Shown here piece by piece: positions 1-6,680 of a stretch of DNA of 9,789 nucleotides. Origin of the DNA: Chloroflexota bacterium. GTDB lineage: Bacteria; Chloroflexota; Anaerolineae; Anaerolineales; UBA11579. Every line of letters begins with the position of its first letter. The stretch's first letter is position 1. Location: the NCBI GenBank assembly GCA_003250455.1, contig QKGK01000162.1:1-9789 (forward strand). Reading direction: 5' to 3'. The notes beneath the pieces were generated by a model that did no database searches, was not told the origin of the DNA, and saw nothing but the letters and a program-made list of their open reading frames with translations. Position numbers and translations under genes: made by a program.

Positions 1-236
1 ACACCCGCCTCTTCAACCAGGAGCAGGAACGCGCCCAACAGGAGCGTACGGTGCGTACCATCACCGACAAAGTTCGCAGCGGCACATCCACCAAAAGCAT
101 GCTGGAAATCGCCCTGGAGGAACTCAGCCAGGTACTCAATGCCGATATCTCCACCATCCAACTGGGCAGCCAGGAAGACCTCATCCACAGACAGGAAGAT
201 TTGCCTCCTTTCACGAACAGCAGCAGCGAAGGATAA
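1..236 (+). CDS. C-terminal end of a GAF-type signalling protein (5' end outside window)
   Basis: The reading frame is open from base 3 to the TAA at 234-236, so this is the tail of a longer gene; the in-frame GTG at 51 is not a convincing start because coding continues upstream without a break. The visible 77 residues begin with the exit helix of one GAF domain (TRLFNQEQERAQQE), followed by a helix-rich segment, VRTITDKVRSG, and then MLEIALEELSQVLNADISTIQLG. That segment resembles the first helix and first strand of a further GAF domain, but the protein stops about 20 hydrophilic residues later. GAF domains bind small ligands or mediate dimerisation in cytoplasmic signalling proteins; no ligand can be read here. 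It is the first gene of a tight plus-strand run, with the next start 3 bases after its stop, which indicates cotranscription and probable coupling. It could be a kinase-less GAF/HAMP scaffold or the end of a sensor; the missing N-terminus prevents a decision. Confidence 0.75.
   Translation, partial: TRLFNQEQERAQQERTVRTITDKVRSGTSTKSMLEIALEELSQVLNADISTIQLGSQEDLIHRQEDLPPFTNSSSEG
228..233 (+). promoter_or_regulatory. Ribosome binding site for the STAS-like gene
   Basis: GAAGGA lies six bases before the ATG at 240, inside the last codons of the upstream gene. The spacing favours ATG 240 over the second in-frame ATG at 246. Confidence 0.55.
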
Positions 237-239
237 AAA

Positions 240-623
240 ATGACTATGGGCATAGACATTCAAATGAGCAAAGACGGCATTCTCCGGACTGAATTCTCTG
301 GGGATCTGGATTCCAGCATCGTGGAGCAGTTTCGCCGCCAATTCACCCCCTTCATCGAAGCCTCCACTCCTGAAAGCCCGCTGAAGAGCATTGTTACATT
401 CGACCAGCTGGGCAAGATATCCTTCAGGACCCGCCGGTACATGACCGAACTCAATCAGGATTCCCGCTATGGGGCAGTTGCCTACGTTCAACCTCCCCGC
501 AAAGCGCGTATCCTGGCCCAATTCATTCAAAAAGGATCACACCGGAACAACATTCAGTTTTTCGATTCCGAACAGGATGCGATCAACTGGATCCATCAAT
601 TTAACGAGCGATTGGTATTTTGA
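240..623 (+). CDS. Small STAS/SpoIIAA-like protein
   Basis: A 127-residue soluble protein with no signal peptide or membrane segment. The pattern fits the SpoIIAA-like/STAS fold: an N-terminal strand pair ending in FSGDLD (residues 19-24), a helix (VEQFRRQFTPFIEAS), a central strand and turn (IVTFDQLGKISFRTRRYM, 51-68), a strand GAVAYVQPPRKARILAQF (78-95), and a terminal strand and helix with IQFFDSEQDAINWI (105-118). The last element is typical of the SpoIIAA-like subgroup in which a displaced residue pair 'FF-D-E-A--W' closes the domain. Ser61 sits about where phosphorylatable serines occur in anti-sigma antagonists, but the usual DSSG motif is absent, so a partner-switching role is not supported. 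It is separated by 3 bases from the GAF gene before it and by 27 from the hybrid kinase after it, so it probably serves that signalling unit as an adaptor. Start chosen by the GAAGGA site. The fold assignment is moderate; the function is unknown. Confidence 0.68.
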   Translation: MTMGIDIQMSKDGILRTEFSGDLDSSIVEQFRRQFTPFIEASTPESPLKSIVTFDQLGKISFRTRRYMTELNQDSRYGAVAYVQPPRKARILAQFIQKGSHRNNIQFFDSEQDAINWIHQFNERLVF

Positions 624-637
624 TTATTACCGTTTAT

Positions 638-643
638 AAAGGA
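638..643 (+). promoter_or_regulatory. Ribosome binding site for the hybrid kinase gene
   Basis: AAAGGA is placed seven bases before the ATG at 651 and supports that start. It sits in the 27-base gap after the STAS-like gene, which otherwise holds only AT-rich sequence. Confidence 0.55.
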
Positions 644-650
644 ATTTGGT

Positions 651-3600
651 ATGACTGAATTCACCCACGAACAATACAAAAAACGGGTTGACGAACTCGG
701 TCAGGCATTGCTGGATGTCATTTCTTCCGTTTCCCTGGGAGATTTCGACGTTCAGATCAATATCCCTGACGATATCGACATCTTCGCCGACCTGGCTGTG
801 GGTCTTGAGTTTATGATTGAGGACCTCCGTGAGCTGGCAAAGGAACAGGAACGCAGCCGGCAGGAACTGGAAAGTAAAATCGCACGCCGCGCCCAGGAAA
901 TTGCCAACAATCAGGATGCCTCGCAAGGGAAACCTCAGCCGCCCAGGTTCCCCGACACGCTCCCTGCCAGCAAGACTGCAAGCCAGCCCACCGCATTAAC
1001 TTTTTCCAAATCTGACGGGCTAAACGCTGCTCCGACCTGGATTCCCGGCATGGACAAAGCCCTGGCCGAAAAAGCATTGGCGCTGGATGCCAATGGATCC
1101 AATACCCAATCTCTGTCATTACCCATTCAACTGCAGGATGAAGTCATCGGCGTGATCGGCTTCAACCGCCGGGTGGACCAGCCCTGGACGCCGCAGGAGA
1201 TTGCAACTGTCGAAGCAATTACCGAGCAGTTGGGCCTGGCGCTGGAAAATCAACGCCTGTTCGAACAGACCCAATCTGCCCTCGCTGAAACAGATGCACT
1301 CTATCAGGCGACCACAGAGTTGAACACGGCACAGTCCTACGCCGACATTCTCACCGTGCTGGGCAAATATTCCGAACTTGGACGGCAAGCCGCCTACCTG
1401 CACATCGGTTTGTTCAACCGGGAGGCAACCGCGTCTCAACAGCCGGATGCAATCGCTTTTATCGAAGGCATCCCCCACCGTCCTGGCAGCGTATACCCAA
1501 TGGAATTTCCCATCCCCGATATGCGCCAGATGGTGGAAGACGAGCTCCTTTCAGCCAGCCAGATCACCCTGATCAGCGATTTCGAAGACCAAACGGAGTT
1601 GCCCAAAGAGTTTTTGGAAATTTATCTGAACCAGCTCCACGCCAAAAGCACGGCATTCATACCTTTGGTGGTAGGCGGCCGCTGGATCGGGCTGATCGAC
1701 TGTGTATACGATTTTGAAGCCTCCTTCTCCCCGGACGATATCCGCCGCACTTCGGCGATCAGCTCCCAGGCTTCTGTCGGTATCCAAAACATGCGCAGCA
1801 TTGAACTGGCCGAGCAGCGCGCCCGGGAAGCACAGCAAAGAAGTGAAGAACTGTTGCTCATCAACCGGGTGGTTTCCTCGGTCACCGCCTCACCCGATCT
1901 GGTCGAAAGCCTGAAACTGGTCGCCGCAGAGCTGAACCAGGCAACCGACGTGGACGAAACCAGCATCCTGCTGCTCAATGAGCTAAAGGACCGGCTCACG
2001 TTCATGGCATTTGCCTCCAATCTTCCTGGTCTTCCCAGCGTAGAAAGACAGCAAATGTCTATGGAAGGGAACAAACTGGTTGGCAGGATGATCCACGACC
2101 GCAAGCCAGTTATCCTGCACAGCAATACCAACCAGATCACCTCATCCCCCATCCAGGACTTAATGCTGGCCCGCGATTACAGCACCATGGTGCTGATGCC
2201 CCTTACGGCAGGCAACGAGACCATCGGTATTATCACCCTGGGTGTGCAGGAAGAAGGCAAAACCATCAGCCCGGATAATATGCGCCTGGCTGAAACCATC
2301 CTCCTGCAGGCCTCCACCGCCATCCAGAACGCCCGCCTCCTCAACCAGACCCAAAACGCCCTCATGGAAACGGCCAACCTGTACCAGGCCAATAAAGACC
2401 TCAACGCAGTGCAAAATTTCCAGGATATCCTCAATGTGCTCCAGCAGTACACCATGTTGGGCGATAACTCTTTATACAGCGGCATTTTCCTATTCGATAC
2501 ACCTTATACGTCCAGCACACAGCCTAACACGCTGACGCCCATCGCCCAGTTTGCCCTGGAACGCGACTACAAGTTTGAAGACACCCCCATTCTCTTCAAT
2601 GAGTGGCCGACCATCGTGGACTTTATGAAGGCGGACTCCCACGCATTAATCACCGATCTGGATAACGACTCCCGCCTTTTTGGCACTTTCCACCGCATGT
2701 TCACAGGCTTGCAGCGAGCCGAAACAGTCCTTTCCGTCCCCCTGGCAGTGGCTGGACGGTGGGTCGGCCAGATCTATGCGGCCTACCCCGAGTACCTCAC
2801 CCTCAGCGACAGCGACCTCCGCCGCCTGAATGCCCTTACCGGCCAGGCAGCAATTGCCATTGAGAACATTGGCCTGCTCGAGGAAACCTCCCGCCGTGCC
2901 AACCAGCTGGAAACAGCCGCACAAATTGCCCAGCAAGCCACTTCCACACTGGACACCAGCGCCCTGCTCACCAGGGCGGTCAACCTGATCCGTGACCGTT
3001 TTAATTACTATCATGTTGGCATCTACCTGATCGAAGAGAATTCGGCCAAAATTGCCGCCGCTACCGGGGAAGCAGGTAAACAGCTCATTGCCACCCAGCA
3101 CGCGCTGGATATCCGGGAAGGCGTTTCCATCATTGGGCATGTCTGCCATACCGGCGAATCGCTGATCGTCAACGATGTAAGCCAAAGCCCGACTCATTTG
3201 CCACACCCCTTGCTGGAAGAAACCCGCGCCGAAATCGGTATTCCGCTGAAAATTGGCGGCCGCGTGACCGGTGCATTGGACGTACAGGCCGCCCGCATCA
3301 ACGCCTTTACCGAAGACGAGATGGCAGTGCTCCAAACACTGGCCGACCAGATCGCCATTGCTTTGGATAATGCCCGCTCATTTGAAATGGCACAGCAAGC
3401 CGTGGAAGAAATGCGCGAGGTAGACCGCCTCAAGAGCGAATTTCTCGCCAACATGAGCCATGAACTGCGAACCCCGCTCAACTCCATCATCGGCTTCTCC
3501 AGAGTGATCCTCAAAGGGATTGATGGGCCGATCAACGAAATTCAGGAACAGGACCTCGAGGCTATTCACCACTCTGGCCAACACCTGCTGGACATGATCA

Positions 3601-4904
3601 ATAACATCCTCGACCTTTCCAAGATCGAGGCGGGCAAGATGGAACTCAACATCGAAGAGATCCAGCTCAACGACGTGCTGGATAGTGTCATCTCCACCGC
3701 CCGCGGCCTGGTCAAGGAAAAGCCCATCAAACTGCTCACCGACGTCCCGGAAGAATTGCCGCTGGTCAATGCCGACCGCACCCGGGTGCGGCAGATCATG
3801 CTCAACCTGCTGCAAAACGCAGCCAAGTTCACCGATGAAGGCAATATTACCGTCCATGTGGATGTGAAAGAAGAAGAAAAAGCGGTTAAGATCAGTGTGG
3901 TCGACACTGGTATCGGCATTTCACCGGAAGACCAGGATAAACTCTTTGAACGCTTCTCCCAGGTGGATTCCTCCCTGACCCGCAAAGTTGGCGGTTCGGG
4001 GTTGGGTCTTTCCATCACCAAGCTGCTGGTAGAAATGCAGGGCGGCGAGATCGACCTGAGCAGTGAGCCCGGGGGCGGCACAACTTTTTGGTTTACCCTG
4101 CCAATTGGTACTCCTCACAAATTGGAAGTCCCCGAAATGGAAGTGGAACTGTCTCAGCATGCAAAAGTGATCCTTTCCATTGATGATGATTCCAAAGTGA
4201 TCGACTTGTACAAGCGGTATTTGCGCTCACATGGGTACCGGGTCGTCGCCATCACAGAACCGGACAATATCATCGAAAAGATCAAAGAGATCAAACCTTA
4301 CGCCATAACGCTGGATATCATGATGCCGCAAAAAGATGGCTGGCAGGTCATTCAGGAGATAAAAAACACGCCGGACACCGCCAATATCCCGGTGATCATT
4401 TGCAGTATTGTCGAAGAGAAAGACCGGGCATACAAGCTTGGCGCAGTGGACTACCTGGTAAAGCCTATCCTGGAAGATGAACTGGTCAATGCGATCCACC
4501 GGCTGGAACTCCCCCTGGAAAAAGATATCTATGAAATTTTGGTCATTGACGATGACCCCCAGGTCTTCCAATTGATTGATATAGCGCTGCGAAATGAATT
4601 ACAATACCACCTGGCGTATGCCAATGGCGGGTTTGCCGGTCTGGATTACCTCAACAATCACAAACCTGATGCGGTGATCCTCGACCTGATGATGCCTGAT
4701 CTCAATGGCTTCTCTATTCTGGAAACCATGCAAGGAAATCCCATCCAAAGGGATATACCTGTCATCATTCTCACTGCCGCTGACCTCAGCGCTGAAGACC
4801 GTAAAAAGCTGGAACAGAATAAAAATGAAGTGTTTATCAAAGATCACTTCCAGGATGGTCAATTGATCGACTATCTGGAAAATGCACTGCAAAGATTACA
4901 GTAA
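651..4904 (+). CDS. Cytoplasmic multi-GAF hybrid histidine kinase with two C-terminal receiver domains
   Basis: A 1417-residue kinase without signal peptide or membrane helices. Order: a HAMP-like segment (about 15-60; SLGDFDVQI then LAVGLEFMIEDLREL), a coiled coil to about 90, a P/A/S-rich linker, the back half of a GAF domain (125-203), and four GAF domains (about 218-385, 398-563, 578-743, 750-911). Then come HisKA with the phosphoacceptor His937 in SHELRTPLN, and HATPase_c with N-box Asn1056, DTGIGI (1085-1090) and GGSGLGL (1114-1120). Two receivers follow. REC1 has acidic residues 1178-1180, Asp1222 in LDIMMP and Lys1271 in LVKP. REC2 has acidic residues 1300-1302 and Asp1345 in LDLMMP, but its lysine is in an IKDHF context rather than KP. 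All catalytic residues of the kinase are present, so it should autophosphorylate and pass phosphate to its own or other receivers. No HPt domain is seen here. The signal is probably a cytoplasmic ligand, unknown. The next gene, 14 bases on, encodes an enzyme with a receiver, a plausible partner. Confidence 0.95.
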   Translation: MTEFTHEQYKKRVDELGQALLDVISSVSLGDFDVQINIPDDIDIFADLAVGLEFMIEDLRELAKEQERSRQELESKIARRAQEIANNQDASQGKPQPPRFPDTLPASKTASQPTALTFSKSDGLNAAPTWIPGMDKALAEKALALDANGSNTQSLSLPIQLQDEVIGVIGFNRRVDQPWTPQEIATVEAITEQLGLALENQRLFEQTQSALAETDALYQATTELNTAQSYADILTVLGKYSELGRQAAYLHIGLFNREATASQQPDAIAFIEGIPHRPGSVYPMEFPIPDMRQMVEDELLSASQITLISDFEDQTELPKEFLEIYLNQLHAKSTAFIPLVVGGRWIGLIDCVYDFEASFSPDDIRRTSAISSQASVGIQNMRSIELAEQRAREAQQRSEELLLINRVVSSVTASPDLVESLKLVAAELNQATDVDETSILLLNELKDRLTFMAFASNLPGLPSVERQQMSMEGNKLVGRMIHDRKPVILHSNTNQITSSPIQDLMLARDYSTMVLMPLTAGNETIGIITLGVQEEGKTISPDNMRLAETILLQASTAIQNARLLNQTQNALMETANLYQANKDLNAVQNFQDILNVLQQYTMLGDNSLYSGIFLFDTPYTSSTQPNTLTPIAQFALERDYKFEDTPILFNEWPTIVDFMKADSHALITDLDNDSRLFGTFHRMFTGLQRAETVLSVPLAVAGRWVGQIYAAYPEYLTLSDSDLRRLNALTGQAAIAIENIGLLEETSRRANQLETAAQIAQQATSTLDTSALLTRAVNLIRDRFNYYHVGIYLIEENSAKIAAATGEAGKQLIATQHALDIREGVSIIGHVCHTGESLIVNDVSQSPTHLPHPLLEETRAEIGIPLKIGGRVTGALDVQAARINAFTEDEMAVLQTLADQIAIALDNARSFEMAQQAVEEMREVDRLKSEFLANMSHELRTPLNSIIGFSRVILKGIDGPINEIQEQDLEAIHHSGQHLLDMINNILDLSKIEAGKMELNIEEIQLNDVLDSVISTARGLVKEKPIKLLTDVPEELPLVNADRTRVRQIMLNLLQNAAKFTDEGNITVHVDVKEEEKAVKISVVDTGIGISPEDQDKLFERFSQVDSSLTRKVGGSGLGLSITKLLVEMQGGEIDLSSEPGGGTTFWFTLPIGTPHKLEVPEMEVELSQHAKVILSIDDDSKVIDLYKRYLRSHGYRVVAITEPDNIIEKIKEIKPYAITLDIMMPQKDGWQVIQEIKNTPDTANIPVIICSIVEEKDRAYKLGAVDYLVKPILEDELVNAIHRLELPLEKDIYEILVIDDDPQVFQLIDIALRNELQYHLAYANGGFAGLDYLNNHKPDAVILDLMMPDLNGFSILETMQGNPIQRDIPVIILTAADLSAEDRKKLEQNKNEVFIKDHFQDGQLIDYLENALQRLQ
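1257..1382 (+). repeat. Diverged internal repeat, copy 1 (GAF connector helix)
   Basis: Encodes kinase residues 203-244, the helix that leaves the half GAF and enters the next GAF domain (LFEQTQSALAETDALYQ at its start). It aligns without gaps to residues 563-604, with 23 of 42 residues identical by eye. The two copies are exactly 360 residues apart, pointing to duplication of a two-GAF unit. Confidence 0.6.
2337..2462 (+). repeat. Diverged internal repeat, copy 2 (GAF connector helix)
   Basis: Encodes kinase residues 563-604 (LLNQTQNALMETANLYQ at its start), the counterpart of residues 203-244. The domains after each copy also correspond: both have a V-GRW-G motif in the back half (VVGGRWIG and AVAGRWVG). 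Confidence 0.6.
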
Positions 4905-4908
4905 AGGA
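4903..4908 (+). promoter_or_regulatory. Ribosome binding site for the PLP enzyme-receiver gene
   Basis: AAAGGA overlaps the TAA stop of the kinase and lies ten bases before the ATG at 4919. The short gap leaves no room for a separate promoter, so the gene is most simply read from the kinase transcript. Confidence 0.5.
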
Positions 4909-4918
4909 TCTATTACTT

Positions 4919-6607
4919 ATGTCATCCTCAATTATGGTCGAATGTCTGGATTGTGGCCATCGCACCCTGTACAATGCTTCTTCTGCATCCTGCCCCAAAT
5001 GTGGCGGAGAATGGCGGGAGACCGTCTATGACCTGCAATCCTTGAAGAACACCTTCCCCTCACTGATTCAAAATCGACCTTTTGGCCTTTGGCGCTATAA
5101 AGAGCTCCTCCCCGTGCGAAACAACCCCGCAGACCTCAGCCTGGGTGAGGGCGGCACACCACTCATCCGGGCAGCCAATTTGGGGATGATGCTGGGTATT
5201 CCCAATATCTTCATCAAGGATGAACGCCAGGGACCTACCACTTCATTCAAGGATCGGCAGGCCGCTGTGACAATTGCCGCTCTCAAAGAGGCCGGCATCA
5301 CCGAGGCAGTCATTGCCTCCACCGGGAATGTTGCTATCTCCTATTCCGCCTATGCCGCCCGGGCAGGGATCAAACTCTGGGCGTTCATCACCAGTCTGGT
5401 GCCCCCGGTAAAAATGCGGGAAACAGCTTTATATGGCACCCAGGTGGTAAAAGTGACCGGGAATTACGACCAGGCTAAAAAAGTAGCCGCCCGTTTTGCC
5501 CAGCAGCGTGCCCTGTACGTAGATAAAGGCGTGCGCTCCATCACGACCGTTGACGCCATGAAAACCATCTCCTTTGAACTGGCAGAGCAGCTCACCTCAG
5601 CGCTCGGTCCTCCCGGACAGTCCAATCATCCTACTGCCAAGTGGCGCGCCCCCGATTGGTATATCCAGTCTGTCAGCGGCGGTATGGGACCGGTAGGTGT
5701 GCTCAAAGGGTACCAGGAACTGCTCGACATGGGGCTGGTGGATAAAATCCCACAGTTTGCCAACATCCAGGCTGCCGGGTGCGCACCGATGGTCCACGCC
5801 TGGATTGCAGGCAAAGCCGTGGCAGACCCGGTGCTCACCCCCCGCACCCATATTGCCACCCTGGCGACCGGCGACCCGGGACGCACCTACACCCTCCTGA
5901 GAGAACGTATGCTGCAGGCCAACGGCGGCATGTTTGAAAGCGTTACCGATGAAGAAGCATTTAAGGCCATGCACATCCTGGCAAAAATGGAAGGCATCTC
6001 CGTGGAACCTGCCACCGGAGTAGCCTTTGCCGGGTTGATCAAAATGGTGCGCAATGGGCAGATCACTCCTTCGGATGTCGTTGTGATTAACTGCACCGGT
6101 CATACCATCCCCGTGGAGCAGGAAGTGATTGGCGACAATTGGGCGAAGGATGTTTCCTTCCCCACAGAAGGGATCGAAGCCACTGCTCCCGTGGAAGATG
6201 GTTTGCTGGCAGCCCTCAACCGGGTGACGGTCGACCGATATCCGCGGGTTGCCATAGTGGACGATCATCCGCATGTCCGCCTGCTGATCCGCAGGATTTT
6301 ACAGGCACAGGGCGACTATGACCTCTTTGAAGCTGAAGATGGAAAATCTGCCCTGACGTTGATTCAAAGCCAACAGCCAGACCTGATCATCCTCGACCTG
6401 ATGATGCCCGAAATGGACGGGTTCTCCGTGCTGGATGCTCTTCGCAGAGACCCCGATACCGCCAGCATTCCGGTGATCGTGGTCACCGCCCAGGAGCTTA
6501 CTTCAGAGGAAAAGTCCAGGCTTGAAGGGCAGATCCAAGCGCTGATGCAAAAAGGCGACTTCATGAGCGATGAACTGCTTGAAGAAGTCCGCTCCCTGAT
6601 CAAGTAA
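4919..6607 (+). CDS. Threonine synthase-like PLP enzyme fused to a C-terminal receiver domain
   Basis: A 562-residue soluble protein in two parts. Residues 1-405 are a fold-type II PLP enzyme of the threonine synthase family (in that family, O-phosphohomoserine to threonine plus phosphate). It starts with a zinc ribbon (Cys9, Cys12, Cys25, Cys28), followed by GLWRYKELLPV and GEGGTP (76-81). The PLP-binding Lys111 is in TTSFKDRQ, the substrate/cofactor loop is STGN (134-137), the glycine-rich phosphate loop is SGGMGPVG (253-260), and the C-terminal motif is NCTGH (391-395). The lysine motif is TTSFKDRQ where NPTGSFKDRG is common, and NCTGHTIP differs from the usual TGHGLKDP, so the substrate may not be phosphohomoserine. 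After a linker of about 40 residues, residues 445-562 form a receiver with acidic Asp448/Asp449, phosphoacceptor Asp493 in LDLMMP, a VVTAQE strand and Lys545 in QKGDF. The frame is continuous, so this is a real fusion and not two genes. It follows a hybrid kinase by 14 bases. Phosphorylation probably controls the enzyme's activity or assembly; that is inference. Confidence 0.9.
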   Translation: MSSSIMVECLDCGHRTLYNASSASCPKCGGEWRETVYDLQSLKNTFPSLIQNRPFGLWRYKELLPVRNNPADLSLGEGGTPLIRAANLGMMLGIPNIFIKDERQGPTTSFKDRQAAVTIAALKEAGITEAVIASTGNVAISYSAYAARAGIKLWAFITSLVPPVKMRETALYGTQVVKVTGNYDQAKKVAARFAQQRALYVDKGVRSITTVDAMKTISFELAEQLTSALGPPGQSNHPTAKWRAPDWYIQSVSGGMGPVGVLKGYQELLDMGLVDKIPQFANIQAAGCAPMVHAWIAGKAVADPVLTPRTHIATLATGDPGRTYTLLRERMLQANGGMFESVTDEEAFKAMHILAKMEGISVEPATGVAFAGLIKMVRNGQITPSDVVVINCTGHTIPVEQEVIGDNWAKDVSFPTEGIEATAPVEDGLLAALNRVTVDRYPRVAIVDDHPHVRLLIRRILQAQGDYDLFEAEDGKSALTLIQSQQPDLIILDLMMPEMDGFSVLDALRRDPDTASIPVIVVTAQELTSEEKSRLEGQIQALMQKGDFMSDELLEEVRSLIK

Positions 6608-6666
6608 CCCGTTCAATTATCGGTGGATTTCTTTCAAAGTGAAAATTATCTACAAAATGCAATAAC

Positions 6667-6678
6667 GGAAGAAGAGAG
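6667..6678 (+). promoter_or_regulatory. Purine-rich ribosome binding site for the permease gene
   Basis: GGAAGAAGAGAG ends two bases before the ATG at 6681; the best core pairing is GGAA/GAGAG. It lies at the end of a 73-base gap after the enzyme gene. I see no clear promoter or terminator hairpin in that gap. Confidence 0.4.
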
Positions 6679-6680
6679 TA

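Noticed and set aside
51..236. A separate 61-residue gene starting at GTG 51
   Set aside because: The frame is open to the window edge and the upstream codons fit the same GAF exit helix, so this is the end of a longer gene.
2646..3335. Minus-strand open frame of 229 codons inside the hybrid kinase
   Set aside because: It lies wholly opposite conserved GAF-coding sequence, its translation shows no recognisable domain, and it has no neighbours in frame; it is a by-product of codon bias.
5597..6274. Minus-strand open frame of 225 codons inside the PLP enzyme gene
   Set aside because: It is opposite the catalytic core, the plus-strand protein has family motifs throughout, and the antisense product is rich in His, Gly and Cys without a domain pattern.
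6230..6607. A stand-alone receiver gene after a shorter enzyme gene
   Set aside because: There is no stop codon between the enzyme and receiver parts and no ribosome binding site with a start codon at the junction.
6608..6680. Promoter or terminator between the enzyme and the permease
   Set aside because: The 73 bases are AT-rich, but I found no convincing -35/-10 pair at proper spacing and no stem followed by a T run.
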